Shown here in pieces: positions 20,273-28,119 of a DNA stretch of 64,000 nt. The notes under the pieces were generated by a model. The model had not been told where the DNA came from and searched no databases. It worked only from the letters and a program-made list of their open reading frames with translations. Source of the DNA: JALORV01 sp963780715 (GTDB lineage Bacteria; Pseudomonadota; Gammaproteobacteria; Burkholderiales; Burkholderiaceae_F); the NCBI GenBank assembly GCA_963780715.1, contig CAWADK010000024.1, positions 223,903 through 287,902 of the forward strand. Direction: 5' to 3'. Position numbers and translations under genes: made by a program. Numbering within the stretch: the stretch's first letter is position 1; each line of letters starts with the position of its first letter.

Positions 20273-22345
20273 TCAGCCGGTGACGAGACGCTTGAACTCC
20301 TCGAGCGGGCTGGATTTCAGGACGTCGAGCAGGTTGTTGAACTGATCCGTCCAGAGCGAGAAGCCGGGTGTCGGCGTAATCGGCTCGGCCACCTGCAGTG
20401 CTTCGGCCTTGAATGCCTCTGCCGTGGCCGAGAGCAGCACCCAGTCGGTCATCGAAGCCGGTTCGGCGGGGTGATCGCTGACCAGCCGCACCTGCAGACC
20501 CTCGGCCGCGGCAATGTTCGCCAGCACCGGCTTCAAGTCGAGGAAGCGGTTGGAAATGTGGATCGCCAGCACGCCTCCGGGGGCGAGTTGCTGCATGTAG
20601 AGCCGGATCGCCTCGCGCGTGATCAGGTGCACGGGGATCGAGTCGCTGGAGAAGGCATCGATCGCCAGCACGTCGAACTTCTGTGGCGTACCGGCGGCCA
20701 GCTCACGCTCCATCGACAGTCGCGCATCCCCGATGACGAACTCGAGCTGCGCCGGCGCCGCGCTCAGGAAGCCGAAGTGGCTCTTCGCCAGCGCCAGTAC
20801 ATCAGGGTCGAGTTCATAGAAGCGGACGATGTCGCCGGTCCGACCATAGGCCGACAGCGTGCCGACGCCGAGGCCGACGACGCCGATTCTTACCGGGCCG
20901 CCGGCCTGCCTGGCCGCGATCGCGCGGCCGACCCCCGACGTGCGCGCGTAATAGGTCCCGGGCTCGAGCCGATCAGGGTGGATGGTGAACTGTTCGCCGT
21001 GCAGGATCACGCCGTGCAGCAGCCGCCGCACCTGATGGTCGCCGCTGCCCTGCTCCCGCACGCGCAGCGTGCCGTAGAAGTTGCGCTGCATGAACACCAC
21101 GTCGTCGCGCATGAACTGGAGATATTCGCCGGCATACCAGAGCGTGGCGAGCGAGGCGACGATCGCCGGCCCGACAAGCCACTTGTTGCGCCAGGCAACG
21201 ACAACCGCCAGTCCCGCGAGCAGTACGAGTGCCAGCGGCAGCTCGAGGTACGCCGGGAAGATGCGCGGCGCGACCAGTCCGACGAACAACCCTCCGAGCG
21301 CACCTCCGAGCGAGACCATCAGGTAGAAGTGCGTCAGGTACGTTGGTGCCGGCTTGCGGTGTGCGAGTTCGCCGTTGCAGAAGAGCACCGCCATGAACAT
21401 GCCAAGCGTGTAGAGAGGAACGGCAAGGCCGACGTCCATGACGCCGCGCGCCGCCGACAGCCCGGCCGCCATCCCGACGATCAGCAGCAGCGTGATGAAC
21501 AGCCACCAGTTCTGTTCATACCAGCCCCTTCCGCCGCGACCTTCGAACGCGATGACGAAGGTCAGCAGGTAAAGCGACAGCGGCAGCACCCAGAGGAAGG
21601 GTACCGAGGCGATGTTCTGCGTGATGTGGCTGGTCGATGCCAGCAGCATCACCGAGCCTAGTATCGAGAACGCCAGCCACAGCAGATAGTCCCTCGCGCG
21701 CGGCGGGGCCACCGGCTCGCCATGGGGGGCAGTGACCGCATCCATCGTTGCGACCTGTGGCGCCTCGCGTCGGCCGACCCTCCATGACGACCAGCTGCAG
21801 ACGCCGACAAACAACGCATAGGCCGCGCTCCACACCATCGACTGCGTGGTGGACGTGGCAAAGGGTTCGACGGCGAACGGAAAGGCGAGCAGGCCGATCA
21901 GCGAACCGAAGTTCGACAACGCAAACAGCCGGTAGACGGACCTCTCCGGAAAGTGCGGCGCGACCCACTTCTGCAGCAGTGGGCCGGTCGTCGACAGCAG
22001 GAAGTAAGGCAGTCCGATCGTGGCCGCCAGCAGCACCAGGATGCGCAACGCCGCATCGGCATCCGCCGTCGGCTTGAGCGCGGCGCTTGGAATGATCGGC
22101 AGGAAGAGCAGGCTCGCCAGCAGCAGCGCGATGTGTAGCCGCGTCTGCCGGCGCAGCGAGAAGTGCCGCGTGATCACGTGCGCGTAGGTGTAACCGGCCA
22201 GCAGCAGCACCTGGAAGAACACCAGGCACGTAATCCAGACGGCGGAGCTACCGCCGAACCAGGGCAGGATCTGCTTGGCGATGATCGGCTGCACCAGGAA
22301 CAGCAGGAACGCCGACAGCAGGATCGTGGACGCGAAGAGAATCAT
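20273..22345 (-). CDS. Fused MFS-like membrane domain and spermidine synthase domain protein
   Basis: About 690 residues from ATG at 22345 (a TTG at 22378 in frame would add 11 residues). The first ~430 residues form many hydrophobic segments typical of the membrane half of fused spermidine synthases. The C-terminal domain is a methyltransferase-like aminopropyltransferase fold: VRIGVVGLGVGTLSAYG, YELDPDVLALAKSHFG and AIDAFSSDSIPVHLITREA. Such fusions are common in Proteobacteria, and polyamine synthesis has not been proven for most. It lies downstream of the hairpin repeats at 22.4-22.8 kb. Confidence 0.88.
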   Translation of the reverse strand: MILFASTILLSAFLLFLVQPIIAKQILPWFGGSSAVWITCLVFFQVLLLAGYTYAHVITRHFSLRRQTRLHIALLLASLLFLPIIPSAALKPTADADAALRILVLLAATIGLPYFLLSTTGPLLQKWVAPHFPERSVYRLFALSNFGSLIGLLAFPFAVEPFATSTTQSMVWSAAYALFVGVCSWSSWRVGRREAPQVATMDAVTAPHGEPVAPPRARDYLLWLAFSILGSVMLLASTSHITQNIASVPFLWVLPLSLYLLTFVIAFEGRGGRGWYEQNWWLFITLLLIVGMAAGLSAARGVMDVGLAVPLYTLGMFMAVLFCNGELAHRKPAPTYLTHFYLMVSLGGALGGLFVGLVAPRIFPAYLELPLALVLLAGLAVVVAWRNKWLVGPAIVASLATLWYAGEYLQFMRDDVVFMQRNFYGTLRVREQGSGDHQVRRLLHGVILHGEQFTIHPDRLEPGTYYARTSGVGRAIAARQAGGPVRIGVVGLGVGTLSAYGRTGDIVRFYELDPDVLALAKSHFGFLSAAPAQLEFVIGDARLSMERELAAGTPQKFDVLAIDAFSSDSIPVHLITREAIRLYMQQLAPGGVLAIHISNRFLDLKPVLANIAAAEGLQVRLVSDHPAEPASMTDWVLLSATAEAFKAEALQVAEPITPTPGFSLWTDQFNNLLDVLKSSPLEEFKRLVTG

Positions 22346-22398
22346 CAGTTGGCCAACGGGCCGGGGCAAAGCGCGCAATTCTAGGCGTGAGGAGTCGC

Positions 22399-22501
22399 TC
22401 GTGTACGCGAAGGCCCGACAGCGTCGGGCCCTCGCACGTGCACTCGCTCCGAATAGTTAGTCGGCTGCGCTCCGGAGCGGCCGCGCGCTCCGCCGACTAA
22501 C
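22399..22501 (-). repeat. Multi-hairpin intergenic repeat, copy A (inverted, shorter)
   Basis: Read on the minus strand this copy shares the arm TCGGCGGAGCGCGCGGCCGC and its continuation with copies B and C, and the arm GAGTGCACGTGCGA...CGTACACGAG. Its outer stem TTAGTCGGC/GCCGACTAA is longer than in the other copies. It lacks the third hairpin seen in B and C. The last stem is CGAAGGCCCGAC/GTCGGGCCCTCG (22408-22419 with 22423-22434), different in sequence from B and C but still paired apart from one position. Adjacent at 22554-22576 is a perfect 10-bp hairpin (CCCTCCCCGC/GCGGGGAGGG). Together A and B point away from each other across the whole gene-free interval 22379-22774. Confidence 0.8.
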
Positions 22502-22597
22502 AACCCCGTGCACCCCACCCCGCGAGGCTCTTCGCAGTGCAAGCGTTGCCTTGCCCTCCCCGCCGGGCGGGGAGGGTGCAGGGAGGGGTGCCTACGT

Positions 22598-22770
22598 CCC
22601 TCTCGCTTGGCGAGAGGGACAGGGTGAGTGCCATGTAGTTGAAGATCGGCGGAGCGCGCGGCCGCTCCGGAGCGCAGCCGACTGATCAGTCCTGAGCGGT
22701 TCGCGCCCCACGCGAACCGTACCGGAGCGAGTGCACGTGCGACCGCGCAGCGGTCGCGTACACGAGCGAC
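22598..22770 (+). repeat. Multi-hairpin intergenic repeat, copy B
   Basis: Four hairpins in a row. H1 is CCCTCTCGC-ttg-GCGAGAGGG (22598-22618). H2 is the conserved CGGAGCG/CGCTCCG block closed by an outer CGGC/GCCG stem (from 22646). H3 is GGTTCGCG-cccca-CGCGAACC (22698-22718). H4 is GCGACCGC-gca-GCGGTCGC (22739-22757), flanked by GAGTGCACGT and GTACACGAG. It aligns over its whole length with copy C at 27447-27614. No ORF inside looks coding. It sits between two minus-strand genes and resembles BIME/REP-type repeats in behaviour, though I do not recognise the family. Confidence 0.85.
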
Positions 22771-22774
22771 GTTG

Positions 22775-24268
22775 TCAATTCGGCGCGTGAATGTTGCTGC
22801 CCGAGAGGCAGGGATCGAGGTCGGCGCCGAAGGCGACGCGATCGATGTCGCCGGCGGTGCTGTTGTTGACGACCTCGACGTACTGCTTGACGCCTCCGAT
22901 GAAACTACCGGCGCGCGCAGCGCGGCCGTAGGGGTCGCTGTACCAGATCGTCGAGCCGCCGCCGTTGGTGATGCGCGTTGCGCCCAGCGTCACGTTCCGG
23001 CGGCATCCGTTGAAGACGCTGCGCGGATCGTCATGCGGGATGCGAGTGACGCGCGGCGTGGCCGGGCCGTTGGGCGCAATGCCCGAGCATTCGGGGCCGC
23101 GCGCCTGCCGAACGATCAGCGCGGCGCGCAGGGGATCGTCGATCAGCTCACCTCCGATGCTGAACCCGATGTAGCAGAGGTCGACGGTTCGCGCGAGTCC
23201 GTTGAAGTCGGCCACATTGAAGTAGCGCGATGGCGAGGCCACCGCATACGAAGGGTCGACAAAGACGAGTTCGGTGCCGTCGGTGCGCCTCAGCGCAATG
23301 CCCGAGTACCAGGTCTCGGTCAGTCCTGCCGCGAAGTCCGACGTCTGGCCAATGGGCACGAGCACGGCGGCGTAGACACTCTCGGCCGTGGGTATCACAC
23401 GCCCGCGTTCGCCGCCGCCTGCCGGCGAGTTGAGCGGCTGTGCTGTCCCGTACCGGATGGTCGTGAACGTTCCCTTGGGCTGCTCGACGGTGAACTCGCC
23501 GGGGTTGCCGAAAGTCGCCATCGCGCTGACGACGACCTTGCCGCCGAAGCGCGCCGCATCGGCCCCGCGGCTGCAGTCGATGGCGTAAAGCACTTCGTGC
23601 ACGTTGCTCGCATACGGGTCAGCCGAATACGTTTCCTGATGCAGGACCGACAGCGCGTCGCACGAGAGTTCGAAGGTCTGCACCCGGCCGTTCACGGTGC
23701 GCGTGCGGACGATTCCGTTTTCCCAGGCGATCTTGTAGCCGACATGGTCCTCGTCGCGGTTGGCGTTCGCGATGCCGTTGGCCGCGTTGTAGGCGCGCAA
23801 TTGCTCGGACGCGTAGCCGAACGGCACGCCGCTCGCGTCGCGTTCAGTGGTGTCGATCGTGCCGTTGCCGTTGGTGTCGTGGGCGTAGTGGCTACGCAGT
23901 GTTTCCCACAACGCCGAGCCGCGCGGGTCGCGGCCGTGCTCGTGCCCGAACGAGCAGACCTTGCCGGTCGTCGGGTCGGTGGCCGTCGGCGGATGCCAGG
24001 TGGGGTACTTCTTGCCGTCCGGCCCGATAACGTAGTACGTGTCGTGGAAGTCCTTGCTACAGGTATCGAAGTCGGTGTTCGGTGTCCACTTCGACATCGC
24101 CGCGCTGTCCGGACGCGTTCCGTCCGAACCGCCCGAACCGTTGTTGCCGTCTTCGTCCGAGATGCCTTCGCAGGAGACAAAAGCGCCTGTCAGCAGGAAC
24201 ATCGCCGCCAGTGCCGCCGCGGCGCGCAACAGCGCCGGAGAGCGGCGCGGACCAGAGTCGTTGATCAT
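22775..24268 (-). CDS. Hypothetical secreted protein, predicted lipoprotein
   Basis: A 497-residue protein I do not recognise. It has an N-terminal hydrophobic stretch ending LLTGAFVSC, a plausible lipobox, then a Gly/Ser/Asp-rich linker (residues ~35-55). The mature part has HPPTATDPTTGKVCSFGHEH (residues ~91-110), a possible metal site, and an EF-hand-like loop DTNGNGTIDTTERD near 132 that resembles a dockerin-type calcium site. At least nine cysteines in the mature part suggest disulfides and an extracytoplasmic location. The stop lies 5 bp from repeat copy B. No neighbour hints at a function. Confidence 0.72.
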   Translation of the reverse strand: MINDSGPRRSPALLRAAAALAAMFLLTGAFVSCEGISDEDGNNGSGGSDGTRPDSAAMSKWTPNTDFDTCSKDFHDTYYVIGPDGKKYPTWHPPTATDPTTGKVCSFGHEHGRDPRGSALWETLRSHYAHDTNGNGTIDTTERDASGVPFGYASEQLRAYNAANGIANANRDEDHVGYKIAWENGIVRTRTVNGRVQTFELSCDALSVLHQETYSADPYASNVHEVLYAIDCSRGADAARFGGKVVVSAMATFGNPGEFTVEQPKGTFTTIRYGTAQPLNSPAGGGERGRVIPTAESVYAAVLVPIGQTSDFAAGLTETWYSGIALRRTDGTELVFVDPSYAVASPSRYFNVADFNGLARTVDLCYIGFSIGGELIDDPLRAALIVRQARGPECSGIAPNGPATPRVTRIPHDDPRSVFNGCRRNVTLGATRITNGGGSTIWYSDPYGRAARAGSFIGGVKQYVEVVNNSTAGDIDRVAFGADLDPCLSGSNIHAPN

Positions 24269-24272
24269 GGCT

Positions 24273-24473
24273 TCAGCGTCGGAACAGCCAGATGAGAAGG
24301 CTGACGACGACCGACACGACGATCGATGTCGTCAGCGGGAAGTAGAAGGAAAATCCATCACGCTCGACATGCAGGTCGCCGGGCAGGCGGCCCAGACCGA
24401 GACGGGCCAGCCACGGCCAGGCGACGCCGAGCGCGATGGCCACGATGCCGGCGATGATGAGGAACCGCTGCAT
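24273..24473 (-). CDS. DUF2905 family small membrane protein
   Basis: A 66-residue protein from ATG at 24473 with two predicted membrane helices (LIIAGIVAIALGVAWPWL and TTSIVVSVVVSLLIWLF) flanking the family signature LGRLPGDLHVERDGFSFYFP. This matches DUF2905 in length and layout. A longer in-frame start at 24554 would add a Pro/Arg-rich stretch unlike the family. The function is unknown. It lies 4 bp from the large lipoprotein gene downstream and may be co-transcribed with it. Confidence 0.88.
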   Translation of the reverse strand: MQRFLIIAGIVAIALGVAWPWLARLGLGRLPGDLHVERDGFSFYFPLTTSIVVSVVVSLLIWLFRR

Positions 24474-24557
24474 GAGTCGAGCATAGCCGAGCGCCGGGGT
24501 AGCGCGGACTGACGTCCTTGGATGAGCGCAGCCGGGTGCGGGCCACGGCCGCACCTC

Positions 24558-27290
24558 TCAGCGCGGTGCCCGGCCGGCGTGCGTCAGCCCACCGACTTGG
24601 CGGCCTTGCGCGCCGCGGTCTTGGTGGCGGCCTTGGCGGCACTTCTTGGCCGTTGTCTTGGCGGGCCGCTTGGCGGCGACCTTACCGGCCCGCTTGGCCG
24701 TGGCGCGCGTGGTCTTCGCCGGACTGGCTTCCTCGCCGGCCGCCGCCGTGCGGGAGGCGGACTTCGTGGTTCTCGCTGCCGAAGTTGGCGCCGGCGCTTC
24801 CGGTGCCGCGGCGCGCGCTCGGGCCGGCGCCTTGGCGGCCGTCTTGGTGCGCGGCTCGAACTCAAAGCCGACCGTGCCATCGGGCTTGCGCACCAGGAAG
24901 GCGGAAAACTTGCGCCGCGTGCGGTTCGAGATGAACCCGCGCAGCACGTCCGTGCGACCTTCGTTCAACAGCTTCTCCATCTGTGAACGCTCGATCGGCT
25001 GCTGCAAAATGACCTTGCCCGAACGGAAGTCGCAGGTCTTCGCCGGGCCGGTGGCGCGTTCGCACAGGTAGTTCATCGGCTGCTCGAACACGCGACCGCC
25101 GCACTTCGGGCACGGGCCGATCGGCTGCTGGCCGGAGAAGTCGACCGCTTCGTCCGAGGCTCCGTCTTCGCTGCCCTGGCCGAAGTCGAACTCCAGTTTG
25201 TACTCCGGCGTCAGCTTGAGCACGGCCGAAAATGGCCGGCCCATTTTGCTGATGAAGCCAGACATCGGCCCGATCGTGCCCTTGCCCAGCAGTTCTTCGA
25301 CCTCTTCAACTTCCAGCGAACGGCTGCCAGGGTGCTTCGGAATGGAGAAATCGCAGCTGGAGCAGGCAAAGCGGCGATAGTTCTCGACGACTGTCTTGCC
25401 GCACTTCGGACAGGGTGTGGTGAGCTGGGCCGGGTCTTCGATCGGCACGGTGTCGGACTCGTAGCTCTTTGCGCGCTCGACGATCTTCTGCGTCATGCCG
25501 GCGATCTCGTGCATGAACCGATCGCGCTTGAGCTTGCCGCGCTCCATCTGCGCCAGCTTGAACTCCCATTCGCCCGTCAGCTCGGGCGCGGTCAGCTCCG
25601 GCACATCGAGACCCTTGAGCAGGGTCATCAGGTCGAACGCCTTGCGCGTGGGGCGCAGGTCCTTGCCGTCGCGCACGACATAGCGCTGATCAATCAGGTT
25701 CTCGATGATCTGCGCCCGCGTGGCCGGCGTGCCGAGGCCCTTGCCCGCCATCGCAGCGCGCAGCTCGTCATCCTCGATCAGTTTGCCAGCACCTTCCATC
25801 GCGGTCAGCAGCGTGGCTTCGGTGTAGCGCGGCGGCGGACGCGTCGCCAGCGCCACCGACTCGATTTCAGCGGTCTGCACCTTTTCGCCGTGTTCGACCT
25901 TGACCAGCGCACCCTGCTCCTCGATCGCCTCGCGACCGTAGATCGCGAGCCAGCCCGCTTCGACCAGCACCTTGCCTTCGGTCTTGAACGCGTGGCCTTC
26001 GACGCGCGTGATGCGTGTCGTCACGAGGTACTCGGCGGCCGGGAAGAACACCGCGAGGAAGCGCTTGACGACCAGGTCGTAGAGCTTGGCCTCGACTTCC
26101 GACAGATGCCCTGGTGTCTGCAGTGTCGGGATGATCGCAAAGTGGTCGGAGATCTTCGAGTTGTCGAAGATCCGCTTGTTCGGCCGCACCCAGCCGCCTT
26201 TCAGCACCTGCTTGGCGAACGGCTTGTACGGGGACTGCGCGCCGAGTTCCTGCATCGTCTTGCTGACGACGCCGAGGTAGTCCTCGGGCAATGCACGCGC
26301 GTCGGTACGCGGATAAGTGAGCACCTTGTGTTTCTCGTACAGCGCCTGCGCGATCGACAGCGTCGTCTTGGCCGAGAAGCCGAACTTGCTGTTGCCCTCG
26401 CGCTGCAGCGACGTCAGGTCGAAGAGCAGCGGCGACAGCTGCGTGCTGGGCTTCGATTCCTCGCTGACATCGCCCGGCTTGCCGGTGCACGCTGCCACGA
26501 TCGCCGCGGCCTTCGCTTCCTCCCAAAGGCGCTCGGCGCGCGCATCGGGGTCATCGCTCTTCTTGAAGGTCTCGTCGAGCCAGCGCCCTTCGTACTGGCC
26601 GGCCTTCGCGTCGAACTTCGCGCGCACCTCCCAGTAGTTGCGCGAGACGAAGCGGCGGATCTTGTCCTCACGCTCGGCGACGATCGCCAGCGTCGGCGTC
26701 TGCACGCGGCCGACGGTGGTCAGGTAGAAGCCGCCTTCCTTGCTGTTGAAGGCGGTCATCGCGCGCGTGCCGTTGATGCCGACCAGCCAGTCGGCCTCCG
26801 ATCGGCTGCGTGCGGCGTCGGCCAGCGGCAGCATCTCGTCGTCGCTGCGCAACGTTTCGAACGCCTCGCGGATCGAGGCCGGCGTCATCGATTGCAACCA
26901 GAGCCGACGCACCGGCTGGCGCGCCTTGGCCGCCTGCACGATGTAGCGGAAGATCAGCTCGCCTTCGCGCCCGGCGTCGCAGGCGTTGATCAGTTCGCCG
27001 ACGTCCTTGCGCTTGAGGAGCTTGAGCAGGACCTTAAGACGCGACTCCGCCTTGGCAATCGGCGCCAGCTCGAAGTGCGGCGGGATGACGGGCAGGTGCG
27101 TGAAGGTCCACTTGCCGCGCTTGACGTCGTGCGACTCCGGCGCCTTCAGTTCGAGCAGGTGACCGACCGCGGAAGACAGCACGTAGCGGTCGCTCTCGAA
27201 GAAGTCCTGCTGCTTGGTGAAGCCGCCGATGGCGCGCGCAATGTCGGCGGCCACGGACGGTTTCTCGGCAATGATCAGTGCTTTGGACAT
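24558..27290 (-). CDS. topB: DNA topoisomerase III (TopB), C-terminal tail frameshifted as given
   Basis: A 910-residue type IA topoisomerase. The N-terminal TOPRIM domain begins LIIAEKPSVAADIARAIGGF, the catalytic tyrosine is in VLTYPRTDARALPEDYLG, and two zinc-ribbon-like modules follow (CPKCGKTVVENYRRF, CPKCGGRVFEQPMNYLC). The tail is Lys/Ala-rich, but after KTTAKK it shifts into an unlikely Cys/Arg/His sequence. Removing one A from the coding-strand AAG AAG near 24642-24647 restores AAKAATKTAARKAAKSVG and a stop at 24584-24586. The frameshift touches only the tail, so the enzyme should be functional. TopB relaxes and decatenates DNA. The smg-topB order is common in Betaproteobacteria. Confidence 0.94.
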   Translation of the reverse strand: MSKALIIAEKPSVAADIARAIGGFTKQQDFFESDRYVLSSAVGHLLELKAPESHDVKRGKWTFTHLPVIPPHFELAPIAKAESRLKVLLKLLKRKDVGELINACDAGREGELIFRYIVQAAKARQPVRRLWLQSMTPASIREAFETLRSDDEMLPLADAARSRSEADWLVGINGTRAMTAFNSKEGGFYLTTVGRVQTPTLAIVAEREDKIRRFVSRNYWEVRAKFDAKAGQYEGRWLDETFKKSDDPDARAERLWEEAKAAAIVAACTGKPGDVSEESKPSTQLSPLLFDLTSLQREGNSKFGFSAKTTLSIAQALYEKHKVLTYPRTDARALPEDYLGVVSKTMQELGAQSPYKPFAKQVLKGGWVRPNKRIFDNSKISDHFAIIPTLQTPGHLSEVEAKLYDLVVKRFLAVFFPAAEYLVTTRITRVEGHAFKTEGKVLVEAGWLAIYGREAIEEQGALVKVEHGEKVQTAEIESVALATRPPPRYTEATLLTAMEGAGKLIEDDELRAAMAGKGLGTPATRAQIIENLIDQRYVVRDGKDLRPTRKAFDLMTLLKGLDVPELTAPELTGEWEFKLAQMERGKLKRDRFMHEIAGMTQKIVERAKSYESDTVPIEDPAQLTTPCPKCGKTVVENYRRFACSSCDFSIPKHPGSRSLEVEEVEELLGKGTIGPMSGFISKMGRPFSAVLKLTPEYKLEFDFGQGSEDGASDEAVDFSGQQPIGPCPKCGGRVFEQPMNYLCERATGPAKTCDFRSGKVILQQPIERSQMEKLLNEGRTDVLRGFISNRTRRKFSAFLVRKPDGTVGFEFEPRTKTAAKAPARARAAAPEAPAPTSAARTTKSASRTAAAGEEASPAKTTRATAKRAGKVAAKRPAKTTAKKCRQGRHQDRGAQGRQVGGLTHAGRAPR

Positions 27291-27446
27291 GCAGAAAAGT
27301 AGGCCGCCAACACATGGCGGCCTGTCCTTATATGAGCTGAGTTCTCTTTTTTCAGGATAACAACGAATCCAGAAACCCGTGCAAGTGCCCGGCCCAGTGG
27401 GGGAAATCGACCACTGCGCGGTACTCGGAAGTGTCCGGAGTCAGCA

Positions 27447-27614
27447 CCCTCCCGCTTGGCGGGAGGGCAGGGCGGGTGCCCTGCAGTTGGACTTCGGCGG
27501 AGCGCGCGGCCGCTCCGGAGCGCAGCCGACAAGCTAGTCTTTGCGGTTCTCGCGCAGCGAGAGCCGTGCCGCTCCGAGTGCACGTGCGACCGCGTAGCGG
27601 TCGCGTACACGAGG
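27447..27614 (+). repeat. Multi-hairpin intergenic repeat, copy C
   Basis: It aligns with copy B from end to end. H1 is CCCTCCCGC-ttg-GCGGGAGGG (27447-27467), differing from B by a compensated T-A to C-G pair. H2 is identical to B. H3 is GGTTCTCGC-gca-GCGAGAGCC (27545-27565), longer than in B but still paired. H4 is GCGACCGC-gta-GCGGTCGC (27586-27604) with only the loop changed. It fills most of the 329-bp gap between smg and topB, and I see nothing else there. It lies within the expected smg-topB transcript, so it could also act on RNA. Confidence 0.85.
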
Positions 27615-27619
27615 AGCGC

Positions 27620-28078
27620 CTAATGCAAATCCCGCTCCGACCCGTCGTGCAGCAGTTCTTCGAGCAACAGGACGTCGATGTCGGCCTGCTGGCTCCAGAG
27701 CACCATCAGGACGATGACCTTCGTCATTTCGAGCGGGATGGGCGTCTCTTCGATGGCAAGGGCCCGCTCGATGACGATCTCGCGCTGCGTCGGCGTCAGT
27801 TGGCCGGCGTGCTCGAGGAAGCTCAGAAAGCCGATCGATTCGATCCCGAGCCGTTCGGTTTCCACCTTGGCAAAGACCCGGAACGAGCGCGTGCTTTCGG
27901 GGCCGACAGCCACCGATTGCTGCGTTACCAGTTGCAGTCCCTGCAGCCAGGCGAGCGCCTCGCTGATCTCTTCGTCATCGAAGCCCGCGGCGGTCAGCTT
28001 GCGCGAGAGGGAGTCGGGATCCGGGCACGCATGCAGCGCGCCGTAGTTTTCGTAGAGGTAGACGAGGACGTCGAACAC
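27620..28078 (-). CDS. smg: Smg family protein (DUF494)
   Basis: A 152-residue protein of the Smg/DUF494 family, recognised by MFDVLVYLYENYG at the start, the middle FDDEEISEALAWLQGL, and the C-terminal DIDVLLLEELLHDG. Family members are small, acidic and cytoplasmic; the biochemical function is not established. It lies 41 bp downstream of dprA and upstream of topB, the conserved dprA-smg-topB order, although repeat copy C separates it from topB. Confidence 0.94.
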   Translation of the reverse strand: MFDVLVYLYENYGALHACPDPDSLSRKLTAAGFDDEEISEALAWLQGLQLVTQQSVAVGPESTRSFRVFAKVETERLGIESIGFLSFLEHAGQLTPTQREIVIERALAIEETPIPLEMTKVIVLMVLWSQQADIDVLLLEELLHDGSERDLH

Positions 28079-28119
28079 GTTCTTCGAACTCTATGCGAGG
28101 GGCGGGCCGGTGTAAAGCC

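Noticed and set aside
22772..24295. 507-codon plus-strand frame opposite the large lipoprotein
   Set aside because: The minus strand has a signal peptide, lipobox and normal amino-acid balance; the plus strand is Arg/Val/Ala-rich without motifs.
25332..27302. 656-codon plus-strand frame opposite topB
   Set aside because: A shadow of topB with low-complexity Arg/Leu/Asp composition and no domain.
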